Positions 18,510 to 25,924 of a stretch of 59,567 bases of DNA are shown here, one piece after another. Position 1 is the stretch's first letter, and the number at the start of each line of letters is the position of its first letter. The DNA comes from an uncultured Bacilli bacterium (GTDB taxonomy: Bacteria; Bacillota_I; Bacilli_A; RF39; UBA660): NCBI GenBank assembly GCA_947625635.1, contig CANQPA010000003.1, positions 1-59,567 on the forward strand, given 5' to 3'. Under the pieces are notes generated by a model, which was not told the origin of the DNA, did not search any database, and worked only from the letters and a program-made list of their open reading frames with translations. Position numbers and translations under genes: made by a program.

Positions 18510-18752
18510 TTAAATCATTTTATCTATGTCTTTTGGTACTTTATCGTTAACAACTGCATTTATTATTTTATCTTCCTGTTCTTTTGAAACATTTCTACCA
18601 GTCATTTGACTCAAAGTTTGAATAACCTCTCTAAGTGTTCCTTCATTTTTTAAATCATTTTGTTGTAATTTTTTAGCAAGATCCATAATAGTTTCTTTGC
18701 CTACATTAGTTTTTTTCTCTATTCTATTAAAAAAAGAATCTGAAAAAGCCAT
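18510..18752 (-). CDS. Stage VI sporulation protein F-like
   Basis: An 80-residue protein matching the SpoVIF family (PF14069): FFNRIEKKTNVGKETIMDLAKKLQ, then REVIQTLSQMTGRNVSKEQEDKIINAV. In Bacillus SpoVIF is required for late coat assembly. ATG start with GGAGG. Lies 45 nt downstream of the O-antigen-ligase-like gene and convergent with clpP. It is one of the spore markers of this window. Confidence 0.85.
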   Translation of the reverse strand: MAFSDSFFNRIEKKTNVGKETIMDLAKKLQQNDLKNEGTLREVIQTLSQMTGRNVSKEQEDKIINAVVNDKVPKDIDKMI

Positions 18753-18797
18753 TAAAAAACCTCCTACATTAGTCTATGTAAAAGGCAAAAATTAGTT

Positions 18798-20117
18798 CTA
18801 TTCAAATTTTGACAACATGAGCCCAATTATTATAAAATATATAGGAGCTACTTGTATAACGCTTATATTCACGAAAGCTTGTATTGAATATGCAAAAAAA
18901 GCACTCAATAATAAAAACATTAATTTATTATTAGATTTTAAACCTCTGATAAAGGTTAAAAAACATAATACAAGATAAGGAATCAAGCCAAAAATGCCAG
19001 TGCTTACGCAAGTATGAATATAAACATTATGTGCATTATCAACAATATTATAGTAATTATTTATCGAAGAATTATTTAATCCACTTGTTGACAAATATAA
19101 TTTAACATTAGAGTTAATTTTTTGATTTGGATATGCTAAATAAAAATTATCAAATCCAACACCAACTAATAGATTATCTTTTATTATATCCAAACTATTC
19201 ATCCATATTTTTAATCTACCATTACCTCCACTTTTTATTGTCTCATTTATACCTTTCTTACCTATTTCCCATCTAAAATTACCAATACCATTATCTTTTA
19301 CAAAAATAACAGCCATATTTATAAAAAATACAGAAATACAAGTGATTATAAAAATAATAATTAACGACAATAATTTATTCAACATTAAGCTCTTTTTTAT
19401 ATTAAGAAAAAAAGCCAAAAATATAATCACTAATATATATGCTATAAAAGGCCCTGTTGATTGAGAATTTATAAGCGATATAAACAATATTATTATACTA
19501 AAATATTCTCCTTTTGTAGATTGTTTGTTATATAAAAATTTACAAGAAATAATTCCCAAAGTAGTAACAATTAAACTTCCAAAGAAATTTGGATTAACAC
19601 ATAATCCACTAGCCATAAATGTATCATCATACCTAATTATAAAATCAAAATTAGTATACATTTGTAATAATGAATATATTGAATTAACAATAGAAATAAT
19701 TATTATTAATCTTATAAAATTATTTATATCTTTTTTTGTTGCATAAAATTTCCAATTTATAAAAAGTAAATAATAACATAACATAGATAAAAAGCCTTCA
19801 TGTCTATAATCCTTACCAAAAATAGAAATTTCTTTATTTATTGAAAAGGCAACAGAAATAAGTCCCGTTATAACAAGCAAAAAAAATATATAATCATATA
19901 TGTCGATTTTTCTACAACCATTTTTAACATCTTTAAAATAAATATATAACAAAAAGGGTATCGAAACAAATAAAATTATAGCTGGATTAATGTAATCATA
20001 GTTACTGATTATATTATAATGTTCTAAATACTTAGAAACATTTTTTAAGAGTGGAACTCCTATTAAAATGCATAAAGAAGCTATACTTAATATTTTTTTG
20101 TTATAAAGGCACTTCAT
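18798..20117 (-). CDS. O-antigen ligase/polymerase-like polytopic membrane protein
   Basis: A 439-residue protein with about 11-12 hydrophobic segments and a large extracytoplasmic loop around residues 270-360. The GGNGRLKIWMNSLDIIKDNLLVGVGFDNF and DNAHNVYIH motifs are characteristic of the Wzy/RfaL O-antigen ligase superfamily (PF04932). In Gram-positives such proteins polymerise or ligate surface polysaccharide or attach glycans to proteins. No glycosyltransferases are adjacent, so the substrate is unknown; linkage to glycosylated pilins is conceivable but unsupported. Start ATG with a weak TGATAAT ribosome-binding region. Confidence 0.82.
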   Translation of the reverse strand: MKCLYNKKILSIASLCILIGVPLLKNVSKYLEHYNIISNYDYINPAIILFVSIPFLLYIYFKDVKNGCRKIDIYDYIFFLLVITGLISVAFSINKEISIFGKDYRHEGFLSMLCYYLLFINWKFYATKKDINNFIRLIIIISIVNSIYSLLQMYTNFDFIIRYDDTFMASGLCVNPNFFGSLIVTTLGIISCKFLYNKQSTKGEYFSIIILFISLINSQSTGPFIAYILVIIFLAFFLNIKKSLMLNKLLSLIIIFIITCISVFFINMAVIFVKDNGIGNFRWEIGKKGINETIKSGGNGRLKIWMNSLDIIKDNLLVGVGFDNFYLAYPNQKINSNVKLYLSTSGLNNSSINNYYNIVDNAHNVYIHTCVSTGIFGLIPYLVLCFLTFIRGLKSNNKLMFLLLSAFFAYSIQAFVNISVIQVAPIYFIIIGLMLSKFE

Positions 20118-20217
20118 ATTATCACCAAAACAATAATATCATATAAAATTAAAAATTAAAATAGAAATGCTTTTGGAAATATATATATATATATTGAAAA
20201 ATTTCAGGTTACTATAC
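20118..20217. other. AT-rich spacer with an (AT)n run
   Basis: A 100-nt spacer downstream of der carries an alternating AT tract (about 20179-20194). It could contain the promoter of the O-antigen-ligase-like gene, but no hexamer pair stands out. Confidence 0.4.
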
Positions 20218-20250
20218 AAAATCTACACATTTTTACTTAGTGTAGATTTT
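20218..20250 (-). terminator. der terminator
   Basis: An 11-bp perfect stem AAAATCTACAC/GTGTAGATTTT with an 11-nt loop, ten bases after the der stop. Confidence 0.75.
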
Positions 20251-20260
20251 ATCAAATGAA

Positions 20261-21571
20261 TTATTCTTTTTTACCTTTAAAATTGATAACAATCGGTGTC
20301 CCGGAAAAATCAAAAGACTCCCTTATTTTATTTTCCAAATATCTTTCATAAGAAAAATGTATAAGTGATTTACTATTTACTTGAATGTTAAAAGTAGGTG
20401 GCATAGATTTTACCTGACTTGCAAAATATATTTTAAGTCTTTTTCCTTTATAACTTGGTGGAAGATTAAGCTCATATGCATCCATTATAACATTATTTAA
20501 TATACTTGTTTTTATTTCTTTTTTACTATTTTCATATGCATTCAATATTTCTGGCATTAATGTATGCATTCTTGATTTAGTTTTTGCACTTAAAAAAACT
20601 ACTTTTGCATATGGCATAAATGAAAAATTTACTTCTATATCATGTTTCCATTTTTTCATAGCTATATCCTTATTTTCTACTAAATCCCATTTATTTACTG
20701 CTATTACAATAGCTTTACCTGCACGTTTTATATATCCTGCTATATGTTTATCGTGCTCTATTATTCCTTCTTCTGCATTAATAACAAGCACACAAACATC
20801 GGATCTGTCTATTGCTTTTAAACTTCTAAGCAAACTATATTTTTCTATACTTTCATATATCTTACCCTTTTTTCTCATACCAGCAGTATCTATAACTACA
20901 TATTTTTCATTATTAAAATTAAATTCTGTATCAATCGCATCTCTAGTTGTTCCAGCTAAATCAGAAACTATAACTCTTTGTTCATTCAACACAGCATTTA
21001 CCAGACTGCTTTTACCTACATTTGGTCTACCAACAATGCAAAATCTTACCTTTGTATCATCTATAAATTCCTCAGATTTAGGAATTTTACTTGTAATTAA
21101 ATCAATTAAGTCATATATTCCTGTACCATGTTCTCCACTAACTTTAACTATATCTTTAAATCCTAGTTCATAAAAATCGTATTCATTTTCTTTTATTTTT
21201 TTACTATCGCATTTATTTACAGCAACTATTACTTTATTAGATACTTTTTTCAACATATCGCGAACTAAAAAATCATCGCTAGTTAATCCTTCTTTTCCAT
21301 CTACAACAAATACTACTATATCTGCTTCTTCTATTGCAAGACTTGCCTGAACCTTTATTTTATCATTAAAAGATTTATTACCTAATTCAATACCACCAGT
21401 ATCTATTAAATAAAAATTATAATTATTAATATTTACATTAGCCATTATCCTGTCCCTAGTTACACCGGGTATATCCTCTATTATAGATATTTTTTTACCA
21501 ACGATTCTATTAAATATCGTGCTTTTACCTACATTTGGTCTACCTACTAAGGCAACTGTGAATTTTTTCAT
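20261..21571 (-). CDS. der: Ribosome biogenesis GTPase Der (EngA)
   Basis: A 436-residue protein with two tandem G domains (P-loops GRPNVGKS at 10-17 and 181-188, DTGG and DTAGM switch II, NKCD and NKWD specificity motifs) and a C-terminal KH-like domain. It is required for maturation of the 50S subunit. Full-length. It follows the prepilin array but is separated from it by a poly-T terminator. Confidence 0.97.
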   Translation of the reverse strand: MKKFTVALVGRPNVGKSTIFNRIVGKKISIIEDIPGVTRDRIMANVNINNYNFYLIDTGGIELGNKSFNDKIKVQASLAIEEADIVVFVVDGKEGLTSDDFLVRDMLKKVSNKVIVAVNKCDSKKIKENEYDFYELGFKDIVKVSGEHGTGIYDLIDLITSKIPKSEEFIDDTKVRFCIVGRPNVGKSSLVNAVLNEQRVIVSDLAGTTRDAIDTEFNFNNEKYVVIDTAGMRKKGKIYESIEKYSLLRSLKAIDRSDVCVLVINAEEGIIEHDKHIAGYIKRAGKAIVIAVNKWDLVENKDIAMKKWKHDIEVNFSFMPYAKVVFLSAKTKSRMHTLMPEILNAYENSKKEIKTSILNNVIMDAYELNLPPSYKGKRLKIYFASQVKSMPPTFNIQVNSKSLIHFSYERYLENKIRESFDFSGTPIVINFKGKKE

Positions 21572-21605
21572 AGGATCATCCCTTTCAAATCAAAAGTATT
21601 ATAGC

Positions 21606-21639
21606 AAAAAAAAAAAAAAAGTTCAATTAATATTGAACT
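21606..21639 (-). terminator. Terminator of prepilin copy 1
   Basis: Minus-strand AGTTCAAT-ATTA-ATTGAACT hairpin (21620-21639) followed by about 15 T. It is identical to the hairpins at 22159-22178 and 22691-22710. Confidence 0.85.
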
Positions 21640-21648
21640 AAAAAATTT

Positions 21649-22068
21649 CTATCCAAGAGTTTGGGCAGTAGACACTGATTTTTTAGCAAGGTCTGCTCCA
21701 CAATCAACTGAAAAATCACCATTGGATTCTTTCTTTACTGTACAATTTACACCATCATCTGTTACAATTGCTATTTCTGTTGGTGCATCACCTGTACAAG
21801 TTTTAGATTTCATATTTTCTATTTTTAAATTATCACATATTGTCTTTAATGTTGGTGTTCCTACTATACTTCCATCTGTTGTTTGATACAATGATGTTGT
21901 ATATGCATATTGAACTCCTGTGTATACAAGTTCTGCTGATCTTTTTTTAGCACTATCCCTTGCATCATTTATAATTCCAAGTATAATTGGAGTTGCTATT
22001 AATGCGATTATTGCAAGTATTACGATTACTGCAAGTAATTCTATCAATGTAAATCCTTTTTTATTCAT
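21649..22068 (-). CDS. Type IV prepilin-like protein, array copy 1
   Basis: A 139-residue prepilin. The class III signal MNKKG|FTLIE has the cleavage site after Gly5 and Glu5 of the mature protein, followed by the hydrophobic assembly helix (to about residue 30). The first 60 residues are identical to the copies at 22178 and 22710, whereas the C-terminal half (CDNLKIENMKSKTCTGD...) diverges. Four cysteines in the C-terminal part could form disulfides. It has its own consensus promoter, GGTGGTGATAGT ribosome-binding site and poly-T terminator. The processing peptidase, assembly ATPase and platform protein are not in the window. Confidence 0.9.
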   Translation of the reverse strand: MNKKGFTLIELLAVIVILAIIALIATPIILGIINDARDSAKKRSAELVYTGVQYAYTTSLYQTTDGSIVGTPTLKTICDNLKIENMKSKTCTGDAPTEIAIVTDDGVNCTVKKESNGDFSVDCGADLAKKSVSTAQTLG

Positions 22069-22098
22069 ACTATCACCACCTTACTCTATTACATCACA

Positions 22099-22127
22099 AG
22101 TATACTAGATTTATCTATTTTTGTCAA
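22099..22127 (-). promoter_or_regulatory. Promoter of prepilin copy 1
   Basis: Minus-strand TTGACA (22122-22127), 17-bp spacer, TATACT (22099-22104). Identical to the promoter of copy 2. Confidence 0.75.
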
Positions 22128-22158
22128 GAAAATTATAAAAAGTAAAATATTTAAAAAA

Positions 22159-22178
22159 AGTTCAATTAATATTGAACT
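22159..22178 (-). terminator. Terminator of prepilin copy 2
   Basis: The same AGTTCAAT/ATTGAACT hairpin as in the other copies, with a shorter run of seven T. It overlaps the first base of the copy 2 stop. Confidence 0.75.
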
Positions 22179-22600
22179 TAAGATATTTTTTGACCTGTAG
22201 ATACTGATTTTTTATCAAGATAATCACCACAGTCAACCGTAAAATCTGAATCTGATGGTTCTACTGTACACTCAACACCATCGTCTGTTTTGATCTTTAT
22301 ACTTGTTGCCGCTTCTTCATTTGGATCATAAGCTTTAGATTGCATATTTTCTATTTCTAAATTACTATATATTGTCTTTAATGTTGGTGTTCCTACTACC
22401 TCACCCTCTGTTGTTTGATACAATGATGTTGTATACGCATATTGAACTCCTGTGTATACAAGTTCTGCTGATCTTTTTTTAGCACTATCCCTTGCATCAT
22501 TTATAATTCCAAGTATAATTGGAGTTGCTATTAATGCGATTATTGCAAGTATTACGATTACTGCAAGTAATTCTATCAATGTAAATCCTTTTTTATTCAT
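22178..22600 (-). CDS. Type IV prepilin-like protein, array copy 2
   Basis: A 140-residue prepilin with the same class III signal, assembly helix and first ~60 residues as copies 1 and 3. The C-terminal region (YSNLEIENMQSKAYDPNEEAATSIKIKTDDGVECTVEP) differs; only two cysteines remain. Its 5' half and promoter differ from copy 1 by about one synonymous base plus two in the spacer, showing very recent duplication or gene conversion. Confidence 0.9.
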   Translation of the reverse strand: MNKKGFTLIELLAVIVILAIIALIATPIILGIINDARDSAKKRSAELVYTGVQYAYTTSLYQTTEGEVVGTPTLKTIYSNLEIENMQSKAYDPNEEAATSIKIKTDDGVECTVEPSDSDFTVDCGDYLDKKSVSTGQKIS

Positions 22601-22630
22601 ACTATCACCACCTTACTCTATTACATCACA

Positions 22631-22659
22631 AGTATACTAGATTTATCTATTTTTGTCAA
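22631..22659 (-). promoter_or_regulatory. Promoter of prepilin copy 2
   Basis: Minus-strand TTGACA (22654-22659), 17-bp spacer, TATACT (22631-22636). Confidence 0.75.
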
Positions 22660-22690
22660 GAAAATTATAGAAGGTAAAATATTTAAAAAA

Positions 22691-22710
22691 AGTTCAATTA
22701 ATATTGAACT
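22691..22710 (-). terminator. Terminator of prepilin copy 3
   Basis: The third instance of the same 20-nt hairpin, followed by seven T. Confidence 0.75.
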
Positions 22711-23126
22711 TAAGATATTTTTTGACCTGTGGATACTGATTTTTTATCAAGATATCCTTCGCAAGCAACAGCAAAATCGTCATCTGCTTCTTTTGTTACT
22801 TCACAAGATACACCATCATCTGTTGTAATAGTTATTTTTGTTGTAGTAGTCACTATATTTTTATCTTGAACGTTTTCTAACTTTAAATTTTTAGATATTG
22901 TTTCTAAAGTTGGTGTTACTACTATCTCACCATCTGTTGTTTGATACAATGATGTTGTATATGCATATTGAACTCCTGTGTATACAAGTTCTGCTGATCT
23001 TTTTTTAGCACTATCCCTTGCATCATTTATAATTCCAAGTATAATTGGAGTTGCTATTAATGCGATTATTGCTAGTATTACGATTACCGCAAGTAATTCT
23101 ATCAATGTAAATCCTTTTTTATTCAT
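22710..23126 (-). CDS. Type IV prepilin-like protein, array copy 3
   Basis: A 138-residue prepilin, first of the array in transcription order. The ATG at 23126 (MNKKGFTLIE) is chosen; six upstream residues in frame come from the leader. N-terminal sequence as copies 1 and 2, with two synonymous third-base changes. C-terminal part (ISKNLKLENVQDKNIVTTTTKITITTDDGVSCEVTKE) is divergent and has two cysteines. It shares the DDGVxC element with the other copies, suggesting a conserved fold with a variable surface. Confidence 0.9.
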   Translation of the reverse strand: MNKKGFTLIELLAVIVILAIIALIATPIILGIINDARDSAKKRSAELVYTGVQYAYTTSLYQTTDGEIVVTPTLETISKNLKLENVQDKNIVTTTTKITITTDDGVSCEVTKEADDDFAVACEGYLDKKSVSTGQKIS

Positions 23127-23157
23127 ACTATCACCACCTATCATCCTCTATAGTATA

Positions 23158-23187
23158 AATATACCATGTCTTATCTATCCCTGTCAA
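23158..23187 (-). promoter_or_regulatory. Promoter of prepilin copy 3, embedded in the end of gpr
   Basis: Minus-strand TTGACA (23182-23187) lies within the last codons of gpr (encoding Asp-Arg). An 18-bp spacer and TATATT (23158-23163) preceded by TGG follow. The leader differs from the two downstream copies. Confidence 0.6.
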
Positions 23188-24190
23188 TATTATGAATGGA
23201 ATTATTTATTGAAGTAGATATTATATTTGACAATTTGTGTATAATAAAATCAATCTCTTTGGGTGTAACCATAAGATTATAACCAATTGGATTTAAAACT
23301 TCATATATAAACATTTGAAGTTCCTCATCACTTAAAGTCCCTATCATACCAAGTAAATCTTGTTTTTCCTTTTTATTTTCTTTTATTTTTTTATTTAAAA
23401 AATTCACATTATTAAAAGTTAATTTACTTTTAGGATTTTTCATATATTGCTTATTGAAAGCATAATTTTTATAAATAAAACTAATTGTATCAGAAACAAT
23501 AACTGCAGCATCTACAACAGTAGGTACACCAATAGCTATAACAGGAATCCCTAATGTATCTTTGCTAATTTCTTTTCTTTTATTTCCAATCCCACTACCA
23601 GGCTGTATTCCTGTATCTGTTATCTGTATAGTTTTATTCAATCTTTCTATTGATTTACTAGCAAGTGAATCAATAACTATTAAATAATCGGGATTTATTT
23701 TTTGTCCTATCGATTCTATTATGTCACTTGTTTCTATACCAGTTTCACCCATAACTCCAGGATTAATTGCAGCAAGCCTTTTATAATTACTACTTAACTC
23801 CCCCAACATATATAAATGATTTGTAACAATAATATCATTTACAACTAATGGTCCCAATGAATCGGGTGTAGATTTATCATTTCCTAGTCCTACTACAAGA
23901 CCAAATGAATCAGATTTTATTTTTAACATTTTTTTTAATACTAAGGTTAATGTTTTTCTTAATTTATTAGCATTATTATAGTCAGTAACATCTTCAAACT
24001 CTAATGTTATATATTTTCCCTTTTTTTTACCTAAATCATTGTCTTTATCCAGTTCTACATTTGTCACTGTTATATCATTTATTATATTTGTCTTATATTT
24101 TACTCCTTTTAATTTATTTTTATCTTCAACATAATCAATTGCTAAATCAGTTCTTATCTGATATTTACTTAAATCGACTGACTTATTCAT
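23171..24190 (-). CDS. gpr: Germination protease GPR
   Basis: A 339-residue A25-family aspartic-type peptidase that degrades small acid-soluble spore proteins at germination. It contains the propeptide-junction motif RTDLAIDYV (13-21), GLGNDKSTPDSLGP, INPGVMGETGIET, VIDSLASKSIERLNKTIQITDTGIQPGSGIGN and AIGVPTVVDAA, all typical of GPR. Divergent from rpsT exactly as in Bacillus. A LonB/SASP gene is not visible here. Start ATG with TGGTGATTTT. Confidence 0.96.
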   Translation of the reverse strand: MNKSVDLSKYQIRTDLAIDYVEDKNKLKGVKYKTNIINDITVTNVELDKDNDLGKKKGKYITLEFEDVTDYNNANKLRKTLTLVLKKMLKIKSDSFGLVVGLGNDKSTPDSLGPLVVNDIIVTNHLYMLGELSSNYKRLAAINPGVMGETGIETSDIIESIGQKINPDYLIVIDSLASKSIERLNKTIQITDTGIQPGSGIGNKRKEISKDTLGIPVIAIGVPTVVDAAVIVSDTISFIYKNYAFNKQYMKNPKSKLTFNNVNFLNKKIKENKKEKQDLLGMIGTLSDEELQMFIYEVLNPIGYNLMVTPKEIDFIIHKLSNIISTSINNSIHNIDRDR

Positions 24191-24230
24191 AAAATCACCA
24201 TTATTATTTTTAACAAATTTGCTTATTTTA

Positions 24231-24259
24231 TTGCATTTTTTAATAATTTTTGCTAAAAT
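24231..24259 (+). promoter_or_regulatory. rpsT promoter
   Basis: TTGCAT (24231-24236), 17-bp spacer, TGC then TAAAAT (24254-24259). Confidence 0.55.
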
Positions 24260-24288
24260 ATGTTTATATGTGACTTGGAGGTGAACTT

Positions 24289-24552
24289 ATGCCAAATTTA
24301 AAAAATGCTAAAAAAAGGGTTTTAGTTAATGAAAAGAAAGAAAAAGTAAATAATGAAATAGCTGCTAGTATGAAAACTGCTATTAAAAATGTTGAAAGAG
24401 CTGTCGCAGCTAAAAATAAAGAAAAAGCAAACGAAAAGTTAAAGGTTGCAATTAAAACAATTGATAAAGCTACAAAAAGTGGAGTAACTTCAAAAAATAC
24501 AAGTGCAAGAAATAAATCTAGATTAAGTAAAAAAGTTAATTCTATGGAGTAA
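24289..24552 (+). CDS. rpsT: 30S ribosomal protein S20
   Basis: An 87-residue lysine/alanine-rich helical protein: NLKNAKKRVLVNEKKEKVN, then the helical hairpin and NTSARNKSRLSKKVN at the C-terminus. Primary 16S-binding protein. GGAGGTG ribosome-binding site seven bases before the ATG. Divergent from gpr. Confidence 0.96.
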   Translation: MPNLKNAKKRVLVNEKKEKVNNEIAASMKTAIKNVERAVAAKNKEKANEKLKVAIKTIDKATKSGVTSKNTSARNKSRLSKKVNSME

Positions 24553-24569
24553 TTATACTTCTTTTTTTT
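24546..24569 (+). terminator. rpsT terminator
   Basis: Stem GGAGTA/TACTTC with loop ATTA overlapping the rpsT stop codon, then eight T. Confidence 0.65.
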
Positions 24570-24659
24570 GAAATAAAATTTTTGTAAACTTTTATTATAA
24601 ATATAATTTATTACTTGAGAATAAGTTATAGTATATGTTATAATTAGGATGGTGATTAT

Positions 24660-25553
24660 ATGAAAGATATGTTCAAGATAACTTTTATGATTTTGTTAGT
24701 AATAATAATATATCTTTACAGAGATAACATCACAAATTATATAACTGACGATATATTATATAAAGGAAGTAATAAAGTTTTAACTTACAACGAATATTTT
24801 TTAAATAATGACTACATATTTGTTCAAAATATAGATAGCTCTTCAGTAAAAAATTACCAAGAACTACTTAATATATTTTATACAACCATTAACAGTGGTG
24901 ATGATAGTTACTCATTTTATTGTAAATATAATGATTGCATAAATGATGTTTCTAAATTAATAGAAGATAATGAAATTATATCCGACATTAATAATTTTGT
25001 TCATCCTTTTAATTCTTTTTCTACTATCAATATAAATGTAGAATCAACAGGAAGAGTAACAATTAAAACAAAAAAAGTATATAACAGTGAAGAAATTAAT
25101 TTTATAACAAATTATATAAATGATTTTATTGAAAGTAATATAAATAATTCAATGACCGACTATGATAAAATAAAAGTATTTCATGATTTCATTATAAATA
25201 ATACAATCTATGATGAAAATTTTAATAAAGAAACCGCAAAAGATCCATATACAGCATATAACTTGATTACAACAGGAAAATCAATATGCGGAGGATATAG
25301 TGACATTATGTCAATATATCTAAATATTATTGGTATACAAAATTATAAAATAACGTCTCCTAATCATGTTTGGAATTTGATTAAACTAGACAATAAATGG
25401 TATCATTTAGACTCAACATGGGATGATCCTGTTGCTAGTGATGGTAAACAATACCTACTTCATAATTTTTTCTTAATATCTACTGATGAACTACTAAAAT
25501 TAGATACTGTTGAACATAATTTTAATAAAAATATATATAAAGAAGCAATCTAA
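24660..25553 (+). CDS. Membrane-anchored transglutaminase-like protein
   Basis: A 297-residue protein with an N-terminal membrane segment (about 5-20) and a transglutaminase-like cysteine-peptidase fold. The catalytic triad is recognisable: Cys in GKSICGGYSDIMS, His in SPNHVWNLIKL and Asp in WYHLDSTWDDP. In surface proteins such domains act as peptidases or protein cross-linkers. It is not the Bacillus Tgl family that cross-links GerQ, but a coat or cell-wall role is possible. The GGTGATTAT ribosome-binding site sets the start; TATAAT (about 24638) lies upstream. Confidence 0.85.
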   Translation: MKDMFKITFMILLVIIIYLYRDNITNYITDDILYKGSNKVLTYNEYFLNNDYIFVQNIDSSSVKNYQELLNIFYTTINSGDDSYSFYCKYNDCINDVSKLIEDNEIISDINNFVHPFNSFSTININVESTGRVTIKTKKVYNSEEINFITNYINDFIESNINNSMTDYDKIKVFHDFIINNTIYDENFNKETAKDPYTAYNLITTGKSICGGYSDIMSIYLNIIGIQNYKITSPNHVWNLIKLDNKWYHLDSTWDDPVASDGKQYLLHNFFLISTDELLKLDTVEHNFNKNIYKEAI

Positions 25554-25576
25554 TCATTTTTACTATTAATTGAAAT

Positions 25577-25611
25577 AAAAAAGAAATACTACTCATTTTC
25601 ATGTATTTCTT
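25577..25611. terminator. Bidirectional terminator between the transglutaminase gene and rbfA
   Basis: Inverted repeat AAAAGAAATAC/GTATTTCTTTT with a 13-nt loop and T-rich sequence on both sides, serving the convergent genes. It contains the rbfA stop codon. Confidence 0.7.
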
Positions 25612-25924
25612 TTATTTTATCTTCTATTCTTTTACCATATTCTATAGACTTATCATATACAAATTCAAGTTCTGGTATATGTCTCAATTCTAAAGTATCT
25701 GCCAAATTTTTTCTAATAAATCCTTTTGCACTATTAAGTCCCTTTAAAGCATTTTCTTTATCATTTAAAGTCGTAAAGTAAACTTTAGCAAAACTCAAGT
25801 CATTTGTAACATCTACATAAGTTATAGTAACAAATTTAACATTTGGATTTTTTACTTCATTAGATATAATATAACTAATTTGTTTTTGTATTATACTATC
25901 GATTCTATCATTTTTAATGGACAT
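25589..25924 (-). CDS. rbfA: Ribosome-binding factor A
   Basis: A 111-residue KH-fold protein needed for 16S rRNA 5'-end maturation. Typical elements: RIDSIIQKQISYIISNEVKNP, VTITYVDVTNDLSFAKVY and LELRHIPELEFVYDKSIEYG. The start shares its A with the infB stop (TAATG), so it is translationally coupled. Last gene of the rimP-nusA-infB operon. Confidence 0.95.
   Translation of the reverse strand: MSIKNDRIDSIIQKQISYIISNEVKNPNVKFVTITYVDVTNDLSFAKVYFTTLNDKENALKGLNSAKGFIRKNLADTLELRHIPELEFVYDKSIEYGKRIEDKIKEIHENE

Larger units (their letters stand above)
21875..23126 (-). repeat. Three ~530-bp tandem repeat units of the prepilin locus
   Basis: Nearly identical blocks cover about 21875-22178, 22407-22710 and 22934-23126. 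Each comprises the N-terminal pilin coding half; the first two also include the promoter and the neighbouring terminator. Unit spacing is 529 and 532 bp. The intervening C-terminal coding segments are divergent. Confidence 0.9.

Noticed and set aside
20179..20194. AT dinucleotide run as a regulatory or phase-variation repeat
   Set aside because: Short, intergenic and in a generally AT-rich spacer; no promoter elements are positioned around it.
21606..23187. Tandem repeats at the pilin locus considered as an insertion sequence or CRISPR array
   Set aside because: Units are ~530 bp and each encodes an intact prepilin with promoter and terminator; there are no short spaced repeats and no transposase.
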